A stretch of 64,000 bases of DNA, taken from assembly GCA_046046245.1 (NCBI GenBank), contig JBJOKE010000018.1:111768-175767 (forward strand), given 5' to 3'. The notes under the pieces are model-generated. The model was not told the DNA's origin. It worked only from the letters and a program-made list of their open reading frames with translations, and made no database searches. Origin of the DNA: UBA4615 sp046046245. GTDB taxonomy: Bacteria > Pseudomonadota > Gammaproteobacteria > Burkholderiales > Burkholderiaceae_E. This document shows, in pieces, positions 1-12,146 of the stretch. The position numbers were made by a program, and so were the translations under genes. Each line of letters starts with the position of its first letter. The first letter of the stretch is position 1.

Positions 1-761
1 CGAAGCTGATCCGCGACAACGCGATCTCCCAGGTCATCGTGTTCTCGAACACGAAGATCGGCGCGGGCCGGCTCGCGCGGCAGCTCGAGAAGGACGGCCT
101 GAACGCCGCGGCGATCCACGGCGACAAGTCGCAGCAGGAGCGGCTGAAGACGCTCGACGACTTCAAGGCCGGCCGCGTGACCGTTCTGGTGGCCACCGAC
201 GTGGCCGCGCGCGGCCTCGACATCGTCGAGCTGCCTGCCGTCATCAACTACGACCTGCCGTACTCGCCCGAGGACTACGTCCACCGGATCGGCCGTACCG
301 GCCGCGCCGGCGCGTCGGGCATCGCGCTGTCGCTGATGAGCGGCAGCAACGATGACCGCCTGCTCGCCGACATCGAGAAGCTCACCCGGCTCAAGCTGCC
401 GGTCGAGGACCTCGCCGTCGACGCGGCGCCCCCCGGCCTGCGGCGCGAGGCGAGCGGCGAGCGGCCGGAGCGCGGCGAGCGTCCTGCGCGCGGCGAACGC
501 GCCGAGCGCGACGAGGAGCGGCCGCGCCGCGCGCGCGAGCGCGACGACGACCGTCCGGCGCGCGCGCGCCCGACGGTGCCCGTGGCGCCGCGCCTGTCGG
601 ACGACCCGTTCTTCTCGAAGCCCTACGAGCCGAGCGACGAGCCGGCCACCGCGACCGCCGGCGGCGTGCCGGCCCCGGTGTCCGAGCCGCCGCGCACCGG
701 CCCGCGCCGCGCCGCGCGGCCGGTCGCCGCGCTGCTGGGCGGCGGGCTCAGGAAGCCCTGA
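1..761 (+). CDS. rhlE: DEAD-box RNA helicase, RhlE type (3' part only)
   Basis: The gene enters from the left edge; codons are in frame from base 3, so only the C-terminal RecA-like domain and tail are present. Helicase motifs are visible: IHGDKSQQER, motif V (VLVATDVAARGLDI) and motif VI (HRIGRTGRAG). The last 110 or so residues form a low-complexity Arg/Glu/Gly-rich tail with repeats of the GERPERGERPARGERAER kind, typical of RhlE-family helicases and likely to bind RNA. The family unwinds short RNA duplexes using ATP in ribosome assembly and RNA decay. RhlE is favoured over DbpA or SrmB because of the RG/RE tail, but the N-terminal half is outside the window. The stop codon lies inside the 3' end of the convergent gluQ gene (14-bp overlap). 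Confidence 0.85.
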   Translation, partial: KLIRDNAISQVIVFSNTKIGAGRLARQLEKDGLNAAAIHGDKSQQERLKTLDDFKAGRVTVLVATDVAARGLDIVELPAVINYDLPYSPEDYVHRIGRTGRAGASGIALSLMSGSNDDRLLADIEKLTRLKLPVEDLAVDAAPPGLRREASGERPERGERPARGERAERDEERPRRARERDDDRPARARPTVPVAPRLSDDPFFSKPYEPSDEPATATAGGVPAPVSEPPRTGPRRAARPVAALLGGGLRKP

Positions 762-1662
762 GCGACGGGCCGCCGGCGCCGATCGGCCCGAAGCGCGCGG
801 CCCAGCGCCGGACGGCCTCAGCGAGCCACGCGTCGAGCGGCGCGTCGGCAGGTGGCTCGAACCCGAGGTGCCGCATCGCGTCGCCGAGCGCCGGGAGCGG
901 CCGCGCCGCGTCGATCGGCGTCGCGCCGTTCTGCTTCGACAGCTTCTCGCCGTCGGCCGCGGCCACCACCGGCACGTGCAGCCAGCGCGGGGAGGGCATG
1001 CCGAGTGCCCGCGCGAGCACGATCTGCCGCGCCGTCGAGCCGAGCAGGTCCGCGCCGCGGACCACGTCGGTCACACCCTGCGCGGCATCGTCGACCACCA
1101 CCGCGAGCTGGTAGGCCCACAGGCCGTCGGCGCGCTTCAGCACGAAGTCGCCGACCTCGCGCGCAACGTCCTGCGACTGCCGGCCGAGCCGGCGATCGTC
1201 GAAGCTCACCGTGCCCTCGGGCACGCGAAGCCGCCACGCCCGCGCGGTGCGGCCCGGCGCCAGGCCCGCGCGGCACGTGCCCGGATAGACGAGCTCGCCG
1301 TGACGGGCCGGCTCGGGGCCCGTGCGCAGCCGCGAGTCGGCGATCTCGCGGCGCGTGCACGCGCAGGGGTAGGCGAGACCCCGGTCGACCAGGGTGCGCA
1401 GCGCGTCCGCGTAGCGATCCGTACGCGCCGACTGGTGCAGCGGCTCGGCGTCCGCGTGCAGGCCGAGCCGCGCGAGCGTCCCGAGGATCGACGCGGTCGC
1501 GCCGGGCGCCTCGCGCGGCGGATCGAGGTCCTCGATGCGCACGAGCCAGCGGCCGCCATGGGCGCGCGCGTCGAGCCAGGAGGCGAGCGCGGCGACGATC
1601 GAGCCGGCATGCAGCGGGCCGGTGGGGGAGGGCGCGAAGCGGCCGACGTAGCCGGCGCTCAT
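748..1662 (-). CDS. gluQ: Glutamyl-Q tRNA(Asp) synthetase
   Basis: This is a 304-residue truncated glutamyl-tRNA synthetase paralogue without an anticodon-binding domain. The family charges the queuosine base of tRNA(Asp) with glutamate. The N terminus carries the HIGH-region motif APSPTGPLHAGS (residues 10-21), and the KMSKS equivalent is KLSKQN at about residue 240. A zinc-site-like cluster YPCACTRREI followed by a later Cys lies mid-protein. The ATG at 1662 was chosen because FAPSPTG follows directly, and it overlaps the TGA of the upstream LysR gene in an ATGA junction, implying translational coupling. An open frame continues upstream of this start but has only low-complexity Arg/Ala sequence. 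Length fits the family (about 290-310 aa). Confidence 0.93.
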   Translation of the reverse strand: MSAGYVGRFAPSPTGPLHAGSIVAALASWLDARAHGGRWLVRIEDLDPPREAPGATASILGTLARLGLHADAEPLHQSARTDRYADALRTLVDRGLAYPCACTRREIADSRLRTGPEPARHGELVYPGTCRAGLAPGRTARAWRLRVPEGTVSFDDRRLGRQSQDVAREVGDFVLKRADGLWAYQLAVVVDDAAQGVTDVVRGADLLGSTARQIVLARALGMPSPRWLHVPVVAAADGEKLSKQNGATPIDAARPLPALGDAMRHLGFEPPADAPLDAWLAEAVRRWAARFGPIGAGGPSLRAS

Positions 1663-2663
1663 CGCGTGCGGTCCGGACGGGCACGCCGCGCGGTCGCCGC
1701 GGGCGGGGGCGCGGCGGGCCTCGTCTCGGGCAGCGGCGCCGCCTGCGGCCCGTCGATCAGCAGCGCCCGCACCCGCGGCGGGTCGAGCCGCGCGAGCCAC
1801 CCCTTCAGCGCCTGGCCCGGGGCCGCGCGTCGCCACGCGTAGTGCAGCATCACCGGCGGCCGCGGCTCCGCCGTGCGCCGCGCGACCAGCCGTCCGCAGG
1901 CGAGCTGCGGCCGCGCGAAGGGTTCGGGCAGCCAGCCCACGCCCAGGCCCGCGACCTGCATCGCGACCTTCTGCTCCAGCGTGGCCACGGTGAGCGTCTC
2001 CTGGCCGGACAGCAGGCCGCTGCTGCGGGTGGCCTGCAGCCGTGCGGTGTCGGCGAGCGCCACCGCGCGGTGCGCGAGCAGCGCCTCGTCGGGAATCGGC
2101 TCGTCCATCCGCGCGAGCGGATGGTGGGGCGCGACGCAGAACACCCAGGTCACGCGCCCCATCGGCCGCAGCGAGAACTGCGTCGACGCGATCGCCGGGC
2201 TCGGCGCCTCGTGCGACGCGCCGATCACCAGCTCCGCGCGACCCTGGAGCAGCGCCTCCCAGGCCCCATCGAGCACCTCCTGCGAGAAGCGCAGCCGGGT
2301 CGGCGCGCCGAGCCGGTAGAAGTCCTCGAGGATCGGCCGCAGCCGGCCGAAGTCGACGATCGCGTCCACCGCGATCCGCAGCTCGGTCTCCCAGCCACTG
2401 GCCACGCGCCGCACCCGGCGCGCGAGCGCGTCGGCCGAGCGCAGCAGCCCGCGGCCGTCCTCGAGCAGCACGCGGCCGGCGGCGGTCAGCTGCGCGCGCG
2501 GGCCGCGGCGGTCGAAGAGCAGGACGTCGAGCTCGTCCTCGAGCTTGCGCACCGTGTAGGTCAGCGCCGAGGGCACCTTGCCGAGCGCGGCGGCCGCGGC
2601 GGCGAAGCTGCCCTTGCGGGCGATGGTGTCGACGGTCTCGAGGGCTTCCAGCGTCAGCGGCAT
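1659..2663 (-). CDS. LysR-family transcriptional regulator
   Basis: A 334-residue LysR-type regulator. An N-terminal winged helix-turn-helix is seen in residues 1-60, including GSFAAAAAALGKVPSALTY and the typical VRKLEDELDVLLFDR stretch that follows recognition helices in this family. It is followed by an effector-binding domain of the periplasmic-binding-protein fold. The start at 2663 (MPLTLEALETV) is set by alignment to the family; the upstream in-frame sequence is unlike LysR proteins. The gene is divergent from pirin (start 2773) with 109 bp between them, the usual layout when a LysR protein controls its neighbour. It also overlaps gluQ downstream by 4 bp. The effector is unknown; the neighbours suggest a quinone, aromatic or oxidative signal (inference). 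Confidence 0.9.
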   Translation of the reverse strand: MPLTLEALETVDTIARKGSFAAAAAALGKVPSALTYTVRKLEDELDVLLFDRRGPRAQLTAAGRVLLEDGRGLLRSADALARRVRRVASGWETELRIAVDAIVDFGRLRPILEDFYRLGAPTRLRFSQEVLDGAWEALLQGRAELVIGASHEAPSPAIASTQFSLRPMGRVTWVFCVAPHHPLARMDEPIPDEALLAHRAVALADTARLQATRSSGLLSGQETLTVATLEQKVAMQVAGLGVGWLPEPFARPQLACGRLVARRTAEPRPPVMLHYAWRRAAPGQALKGWLARLDPPRVRALLIDGPQAAPLPETRPAAPPPAATARRARPDRTR

Positions 2664-2772
2664 GGGATCAAAAAATTTGAACACCCAGTCGGAATCATAG
2701 CCCGTCGGCGGGCCGGCCGGCGCCGCACACTGGGCCCCGCAACCGCCGACCACCCCGGACACCGAGGACGCG
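2664..2772. promoter_or_regulatory. LysR/pirin divergent promoter region
   Basis: This 109-bp spacer separates the LysR start from the pirin start. It contains the only clearly A/T-rich patch nearby (about 2667-2683, including a run of six A), in otherwise GC-rich sequence. It is the natural place for both promoters and a LysR site (T-N11-A type). I could not assign exact -35 and -10 boxes with confidence. Confidence 0.4.
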
Positions 2773-3471
2773 ATGATCGAACTGCGACCCGCCGCCGAAC
2801 GCGGCCACGCCCAGCACGGCTGGCTCGATTCCTGGCACAGCTTCTCGTTCGCCGGCTACCACGACCCGGCACACATGGGCTTCGGCGCGCTGCGCGTGAT
2901 CAACGAGGACCGCGTCGCCGCAGGCACCGGCTTCGGCACGCACGGCCACCGCGACATGGAGATCGTCAGCTACGTGCTCGACGGCGCGCTCGCGCACAAG
3001 GACAGCATGGGCAACGGGTCGGTGATCCGGCCCGGCGACGTCCAGCGGATGAGCGCCGGCACCGGCGTGCTGCACTCGGAGTTCAACCACCAGCAGGACG
3101 CGCCGACGCACTTCCTGCAGATCTGGATCGAGCCCGAGCGCCGCGGCATCGCGCCCGGCTACGAGGAGAAGCGCTTCGACGAGGCCGACAAGCGCGGTCG
3201 GCTGCGGCTCGTGGCCTCGCCCGACGGCGCCGACGGTTCCGTCACGATCCACCAGCAGGCGCGCCTCTATGCCGGGCTCTTCGACCGCGACGAACGGGCA
3301 CGCCTCGTGCTGGACCCCGGCCGTCGCGCCTACGTCCACGTCGCGCGCGGCCGCGCGACCGTCAACGGCCACGCGCTCGCGGCGGGCGACGCGCTGAAGC
3401 TGGTCGGCGAACCGGCCGTCGAGATCGACGGCGGCGAGCGCGCCGAGGTGCTGGTCTTCGACCTCGCCTGA
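2773..3471 (+). CDS. Pirin-family bicupin, YhhW-like
   Basis: A 232-residue pirin-family protein. The N-terminal cupin has the metal ligands expected from E. coli YhhW at the same numbers: His57 and His59 (GTHGHRDME) and His101 and Glu103 (VLHSEFNH). YhhW binds a divalent metal and shows quercetin 2,3-dioxygenase activity in vitro; other pirins act as redox-sensitive regulators or co-factors. The second half (from about residue 140) is the degenerate C-terminal cupin. Length matches the YhhW class (about 231 aa). The gene is divergent from a LysR regulator and followed 43 bp later by wrbA, suggesting a shared role in quinone or flavonoid-type electrophile defence. The physiological substrate is not shown by sequence. 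Confidence 0.88.
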   Translation: MIELRPAAERGHAQHGWLDSWHSFSFAGYHDPAHMGFGALRVINEDRVAAGTGFGTHGHRDMEIVSYVLDGALAHKDSMGNGSVIRPGDVQRMSAGTGVLHSEFNHQQDAPTHFLQIWIEPERRGIAPGYEEKRFDEADKRGRLRLVASPDGADGSVTIHQQARLYAGLFDRDERARLVLDPGRRAYVHVARGRATVNGHALAAGDALKLVGEPAVEIDGGERAEVLVFDLA

Positions 3472-3514
3472 CCGCGCGGCCTCACCCCTTCCACCCACCG
3501 AAAGAAACGCCGAC

Positions 3515-4120
3515 ATGACCAAGGTCCTCGTCCTGTACTACTCGTCCTACGGCCACATCGAGACGATGGCGAACGCCGTCGCCGAGGGCGCCCGCGAGAC
3601 CGGCGCGCAGGTGAGCATCAAGCGGGTGCCCGAGCTCGTGCCCGAGGAGATCGCGCGCAAGTCGGGCATCAAGCTCGAGCAGGCCGCGCCGGTCGCCACC
3701 GTCGACGAGCTGGCCGACTACGACGCGATCCTGTTCGGCACGCCGACCCGCTTCGGCAACATGGCCGCGCAGATGCGCAACTTCCTCGACCAGACCGGTG
3801 GCCTCTGGGCCCAGGGCCGGCTGATCGGCAAGGTGGGCTCGGTGTTCACCTCCACCGCGACCCAGCACGGCGGCCAGGAGTCGACGATCCTCACCTTCAT
3901 CCCGACGCTGATGCACCACGGGATGGTGATCGCCGGGCTGCCGTATTCGTTCGCGGGCCAGACCGGACTCGACGAGATCAAGGGCGGCTCGCCGTACGGA
4001 GCCTCGACCATCACCGGCGGCGACGGCAGCCGGATGCCGTCGGCGGTCGAGCTCGAGGGCGCGAAGTTCCAGGGCCGGCACGTCGCGACGATCGCGGCGA
4101 AGCTCGCCCGTCAGGCCTGA
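3515..4120 (+). CDS. wrbA: NAD(P)H:quinone oxidoreductase, WrbA family
   Basis: A 201-residue flavodoxin-like protein of the normal WrbA length. The FMN phosphate loop is YYSSYGHIETMANAV near the N terminus; PTRFGNMAAQMRNFLDQT and SVFTSTATQHGGQES are WrbA signatures that line the flavin and active site. The family forms tetramers and reduces quinones by two electrons, avoiding semiquinone radicals. A purine-rich ribosome site (GAAAGAA) precedes the ATG. It sits between pirin and a second flavodoxin-fold gene that starts 11 bp downstream, so the three are probably co-transcribed. Assignment to WrbA rather than a generic flavodoxin is firm. Confidence 0.93.
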   Translation: MTKVLVLYYSSYGHIETMANAVAEGARETGAQVSIKRVPELVPEEIARKSGIKLEQAAPVATVDELADYDAILFGTPTRFGNMAAQMRNFLDQTGGLWAQGRLIGKVGSVFTSTATQHGGQESTILTFIPTLMHHGMVIAGLPYSFAGQTGLDEIKGGSPYGASTITGGDGSRMPSAVELEGAKFQGRHVATIAAKLARQA

Positions 4121-4130
4121 GGGGGGCATC

Positions 4131-4691
4131 ATGGTGAAGCTCGTCGTCGCCTTCCACTCCGGCTACGGCCACACGAAGCGGGTCGCCGAGGCGGTCCGCG
4201 AGGGCGCGGCCTCCGTGCCCGGCACCGAGGCCGGCCTGCTCGACGTGACCGCCGTCGCTGATGCCCAGTGGGCCGAGCTCGCCGCGGCCGACGCGATCGT
4301 CTTCGGCGCGCCGACCTACATGGGCGGCCCGTCGGCGCCGTTCAAGGCGTTCGCCGACGCCTCGGCCAAGGTCTGGTTCAGCCAGGGCTGGAAGGACAAG
4401 CTCGCCGGCGGCTTCACCTGCTCGCTGAACATGAGCGGGGACAAGTCGTCGACCCTGGTCTACTTCGTCACGCTGGCCATGCAGCACTCGATGGTCTGGG
4501 TGGGCACCGGGCTGATGCCGCCGCGCACGCCCGGCCATCCGGACGAACTGAACCGGCTCGGCTCGTCGATCGGCGTGATGGCGCAGGCCGACAACGTGCC
4601 GCCCGAGCAGTCGCCGCCGAAGGGCGACCTCGATACCGCGCGCTCGTACGGCAGGCGGATCGCCGAGCAGGCGAAGCGGCTGCGACGCTGA
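4131..4691 (+). CDS. Flavodoxin-fold NAD(P)H-dependent FMN oxidoreductase
   Basis: A 186-residue flavodoxin-fold protein related to, but distinct from, its WrbA neighbour. It has the flavin loop HSGYGHTKRVAEAV at the N terminus, an APTYMGGPSAPFKAF segment matching the second flavin loop, and a SGDKSST segment where WrbA has the QHGGQES motif. The two consecutive genes look like diverged tandem paralogues. A strong ribosome site (GAGGGGGG) precedes the ATG, only 10 bp after the wrbA stop. It probably reduces quinones or other acceptors with FMN and NAD(P)H; the exact substrate cannot be inferred. Confidence 0.8.
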   Translation: MVKLVVAFHSGYGHTKRVAEAVREGAASVPGTEAGLLDVTAVADAQWAELAAADAIVFGAPTYMGGPSAPFKAFADASAKVWFSQGWKDKLAGGFTCSLNMSGDKSSTLVYFVTLAMQHSMVWVGTGLMPPRTPGHPDELNRLGSSIGVMAQADNVPPEQSPPKGDLDTARSYGRRIAEQAKRLRR

Positions 4692-4805
4692 GCGGCCCGG
4701 GGCGGGCCGAGGGCCCGTCCCGCCGTTCCGGAATCGCCGATGCCGGCGCACGAGGGGTCGCCCGGCCGCGATCCGTGGCCCTCATGCCACCGTCGCCTGT
4801 GCTCA

Positions 4806-4848
4806 TTGATCCAGGTCATTTCCACCGGCCGCGACGCGCGGGTACGAT
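4806..4848 (+). promoter_or_regulatory. Putative FNR/ANR-dependent promoter of fpr
   Basis: TTGAT-CCAG-GTCAT at 4806-4819 matches the FNR/ANR consensus TTGAT-N4-ATCAA in the whole left half and three of five bases in the right half. A -10-like TACGAT lies at 4843-4848. If transcription starts about 7 nt after it, the centre of the box falls at about -41.5 to -42.5, the position for class II activation. This would make fpr oxygen-regulated. The rest of the 190-bp gap (4692-4881) shows only a GC-rich imperfect hairpin just after the flavodoxin stop. Confidence 0.5.
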
Positions 4849-4881
4849 GCCGCGTCGCCAGAACCGCGCATCGGCCCCGTC

Positions 4882-5658
4882 ATGTCCGCGTTCAACACCG
4901 AAACCGTCCTCGACGTCCATCACTGGAACGAGTCGCTGTTCAGCTTCAGGACAACGCGTGACCCGTCGCTGCGCTTCCGCAACGGGCACTTCGTGATGCT
5001 CGGGCTGCAGGTGGACGGCAAGCCGCTGATGCGCGCCTACAGCGTGGCCAGCGCGAACTACGAGGAGAGCCTCGAGTTCCTCAGCATCAAGGTGCCGAAC
5101 GGTCCGCTGACCTCGCGGCTGCAGCACCTGAAGCCCGGCGACACCGTGCTGGTGAGCCGCAAGCCGACCGGCACCCTGGTCATCGACGACCTGAAGCCCG
5201 GCAAGCACCTGTACCTGTTCGGCACCGGCACCGGGCTGGCCCCGTTCATGTCGATCGTCCGCGACCCGGAGACCTACGAACGCTTCGAGAAGGTGATCCT
5301 GGTGCACGGCGTGCGCGAAGTCAGCGAGCTCGCGTATTCCGAGTACCTGCAGACCGAGCTGCCGGGCAACGAGTTCTTCGGCGAGCTGGTGCAGGAGAAG
5401 CTGCTCTACTACCCGACGGTCACCCGCGAGCCGTTCCGCAACCGCGGGCGGATCACCGACCTGATCGCCAGCGACAAGCTGACGCAGGACCTCGGCCTGC
5501 CGCCGATGTCGCCGGCGACCGATCGCGCGATGATCTGCGGCAGCCCCGCGATGCTCGCCGACACCCGCGCGCTGCTGGACGCGCGCGGCTTCTCGATATC
5601 GCCGTCGGCAGGCGTGCCGGGCGACTACGTGATCGAGCGGGCGTTCGTCGAGAAGTGA
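4882..5658 (+). CDS. fpr: Ferredoxin/flavodoxin--NADP+ reductase
   Basis: A 258-residue bacterial ferredoxin-NADP+ reductase. The FAD-binding motif RAYS is at residues 51-54, and the NADP-binding GTGTGLAPF is at 113-121. The C-terminal end AFVEK follows the pattern of the Azotobacter-type subclass, whose tail stacks on the flavin instead of ending in Tyr. The family passes electrons between NADPH and ferredoxin or flavodoxin, and in many proteobacteria it supports redox-stress responses. It follows two flavodoxin-fold genes but is separated by 190 bp holding its own putative FNR-type promoter. Length fits the family. Confidence 0.94.
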   Translation: MSAFNTETVLDVHHWNESLFSFRTTRDPSLRFRNGHFVMLGLQVDGKPLMRAYSVASANYEESLEFLSIKVPNGPLTSRLQHLKPGDTVLVSRKPTGTLVIDDLKPGKHLYLFGTGTGLAPFMSIVRDPETYERFEKVILVHGVREVSELAYSEYLQTELPGNEFFGELVQEKLLYYPTVTREPFRNRGRITDLIASDKLTQDLGLPPMSPATDRAMICGSPAMLADTRALLDARGFSISPSAGVPGDYVIERAFVEK

Positions 5659-5700
5659 CCGACCCGCTCGCGGGTGGGGCGGCTCGGGCGGCGTGAAGCG

Positions 5701-6606
5701 CTAGGCCCGCTTCTCCCGCATCCCCACCAGCTCGTTCAGCAGCAGCGCGGCCAGCACCAGCACGCCGCCCTGCAGCGTGCTCTCGGTCGGCGCCTCGCCG
5801 GCGCCGACCCACGCCCACAGCGGTCCCAGCACCACCTCCAGCAGCCCGAGCAGCGCGATCTCGTGCGGCGCGAGGTCGCGGGCCACCCTGACCATGATCA
5901 GGCAGGGCACGGCGAGCTGGAGCACGCCGAGCCCCGCGAGGATCGCGAGGTCGGGCGCGCTGGCCGTCAGCGGCCAGCCGAGCGGCAGGCAGATCGCCGC
6001 CGACACCACCGCGCCCACCAGCACCGCCGGTCCGAGGTCGACCTTCGCGCCGGTCCGCTTGAGCAGCACGATGTTGACCGCCGAGGCGACCGGCACCGCG
6101 AACGCGACGGCCATCCCCGCGAGCCCGCTGCGATCGAGCCCGTCGCGGACCATCCAGACGATGCCCGCGGCGGCGATCGCGATCGCCCCCCAGGTGCGCG
6201 GCAGCACCGGCTCGCGCAGCACCGCGAGGCCGAGCAGCGCCGCGAGCAGGGGCGAGGCGGCCATCACCACCAGCACGTTCGCCACCGTGGTCATCGTCAG
6301 CGCGACCATGAAGCAGGTGAACATCACCGCCCACATCGCCGCGCTCGCGAAGCCGACCGGACCGATGGCCGCGATCGGCGCGAGCCAGCCGCCGCGATGC
6401 CGGAGCACGAGCACGCCGACGATCCAGGCCGCGCAGAACGCCGATCTCCAGAACGAGACCTCGAAGCCCTCGGCGTGCTCGAGGTGGCGGGTCGCGACGC
6501 CGGCGACGCTCCAGAGGACCGTGCACAGCACCATCGTCCACAGCGCGCGGCGGTGTGCGGCGCGCGACGGCGACGCGGCCGTCGATCGCCCGCCCGCGGC
6601 GCTCAC
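5701..6606 (-). CDS. EamA/DMT-family transporter
   Basis: A 301-residue inner-membrane protein of the drug/metabolite transporter superfamily with about ten hydrophobic segments arranged as two EamA repeats. The first repeat starts at ALWTMVLCTVLWSVAGVATR and the second near residue 150. Such proteins export or exchange small metabolites; the substrate cannot be told from sequence. The start taken is GTG at 6606, the first in the frame; a later start near residue 25 would still keep all TM segments. It is convergent with fpr (42-bp gap) and divergent from dnaE. A perfect TATAAT on the minus strand at 6741-6746 could be its -10 box, though it lies 135 bp upstream without a clear -35. Confidence 0.82.
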   Translation of the reverse strand: MSAAGGRSTAASPSRAAHRRALWTMVLCTVLWSVAGVATRHLEHAEGFEVSFWRSAFCAAWIVGVLVLRHRGGWLAPIAAIGPVGFASAAMWAVMFTCFMVALTMTTVANVLVVMAASPLLAALLGLAVLREPVLPRTWGAIAIAAAGIVWMVRDGLDRSGLAGMAVAFAVPVASAVNIVLLKRTGAKVDLGPAVLVGAVVSAAICLPLGWPLTASAPDLAILAGLGVLQLAVPCLIMVRVARDLAPHEIALLGLLEVVLGPLWAWVGAGEAPTESTLQGGVLVLAALLLNELVGMREKRA

Positions 6607-6795
6607 GCGCGCCTCCGCACGCCATGCCGCTGGAGGCGGGGCGCGGACGGTCGGCGGACGGAGGCGTCGGGGCGGCGCGCGAACGCGCGGTCGCCGGACG
6701 CGCGGCGGAGGCGGCGCTGCGGGGGCATGACAGGCCGCGGATTATACGGGCCCGACCCGAGCGGGGCCGGACGCCCCCGGCGGTAGAATGCCGCC

Positions 6796-10327
<3,532 letters not shown>

Positions 10328-10335
<8 letters not shown>

Positions 10336-12097
10336 TGCGGCGAGCGCCGCGCGTCGCCGCCGCGACCGCGAGCTGATCCGCCGGGTGCTCGGTTACGTGC
10401 GCCCGCACTGGAAGGTGTTCGCGCTCGGCGTGCTCGGGATGATCGGCACCGCGGCCACCGAACCGGTGCTGCCCGCGCTCTTCACCTACATGCTCGACAC
10501 CGCGCTCGGGAACGTCGAGGACTGGATGCTGTGGGCGCTGCCCGGCGCCATCGTCGGCCTCTTCGTGGTCCGCGGCATCGCGACCTTCACGATGAGCTTC
10601 GCGATGTCCTGGGTCGGCCAGCGCGTGCTCTCGGAGCTGCGCCGCGACATGTTCGCGCGGCTCGCCGAGTTGCCCGCGGGCTTCTTCGCGCGCGAGTCGG
10701 CGGGCCTGCTGATCGCCAAGCTGGTGAACGACGTCAACAACGTCACCAACACGCTGACCGGCGTCGTCGTCGTGCTGGTCCGCGACAGCGCGGTCATCGT
10801 CGGGCTGATGGCCTGGCTGCTGTACCTCAACTGGCGGCTCACGCTGGTGGTGGTCGTGCTGATCCCGATCGTCGCCGCGATGGTCTCGGCCTTCTCGAAG
10901 CGGATGCGGCGGCTGTCGTCCGAGCAGATGCGCTACACCGGCGAGATGACCGCGGTGGTCGAGGAGGCGATCCGCTGCAACCCGGTCATCAAGGTCTACG
11001 GCGGTCAGGACCAGGAGAAGTCGCGCTTCGAGCAGGCCAACGAGCGGCTGCGCAACTTCGCGCGGCGCATGACGGTGGCGAGCGGCACGATCGTCCCGAT
11101 GACGCAGCTCGCGGCGGCGGTCGCGGTCGGCGTCGTGGTGGTGGTCGTGCTGATCCAGGCACGCGCCGAGCAGACCACCGCCGGCGGCTTCGTCGGCTTC
11201 CTCACCGCGATGCTGATGCTGCTCGCGCCGCTCAAGCACCTCGCCAACGTCAACGGCGACCTGCAGCGCGCGCTCGCCGCGGCCGAGGTGGTGTTCGACT
11301 TCGTCGACGAGCCGGTCGAGCCCGACGCGGGCACGCGCCGGATCGAGCGTGCACGCGGCGAGCTCGCCTTCGAGCGCGTGGGTTTCCGCTATCCGGGTGC
11401 CGAGCGCCCGGCGCTCGCGGACATCGACCTCGTCGTGTCGCCCGGCGAGACCGTCGCGCTGGTCGGCCCGTCGGGCGGCGGCAAGACCTCGCTCGCGAAC
11501 CTGATTCCTCGCTTCCATTCGGCGAGTTCCGGACGCATCCTGCTCGACGGCATCCCGATCGAGGACCTGAGGCTCGACAGCCTGCGGTCCCAGGTCGCCT
11601 GGGTCAGCCAGCAGGTGATGCTCTTCAACGACACGATCGCGGCCAACGTCGCCTACGGCGCGCAGCGCGGTGCGTCGCGCGATCGGATCGAGGCGGCGCT
11701 GCGCGCGGCGCACCTCGCGGAGTTCGTCGCGTCGCTGCCCGAGGGGCTCGACACGGTGATCGGCGACAACGGCATCCGGCTCTCGGGCGGGCAGCGCCAG
11801 CGGCTGTCGATCGCGCGCGCGATCCTGAAGGACGCGCCGGTGCTCCTGCTCGACGAGGCGACCTCGGCGCTCGACAACGAGTCGGAGCGCGCGGTGCAGG
11901 CGGCGCTCGAGACACTGATGCGCGACCGGACCACGCTGGTGATCGCGCACCGCCTGTCGACGATCGTCAACGCCGACCGGATCCTCGTGATGACCGAGGG
12001 GCGGATCGTGGAGCGGGGCACGCACGAGGAACTGCTCGCGCGCGGCGGCCTGTATGCGCGGCTGCACGCGGCGGGCGAGGCGTCGTTCGCGGCCTGA
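10328..12097 (+). CDS. msbA: Lipid A/phospholipid flippase ABC transporter MsbA
   Basis: A 589-residue half-transporter: six TM helices (residues about 25-320) followed by one ATPase domain. Walker A is GPSGGGKTSLANL (about residue 380), the signature is LSGGQRQRLSIARAIL, and Walker B is VLLLDEATSALD. The family flips lipid A-core and phospholipids across the inner membrane. The ATG at 10328 was chosen because it overlaps the dnaE stop by 8 bp and yields the expected N terminus; an in-frame extension upstream is antisense-like and overlaps dnaE. Coupling to dnaE and the following glycosyltransferase support MsbA over other ABCB exporters. Confidence 0.9.
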
Positions 12098-12146
12098 GCG
12101 GGGCGGGCGAGGCGAGGGTCGCGGCCCGGACGCGAGGCGCGGTCGC

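Noticed and set aside
352..3518. Overlapping plus-strand frames of 496 and 888 residues over gluQ and the LysR gene
   Set aside because: They are antisense shadows; both real minus-strand genes have complete family motifs.
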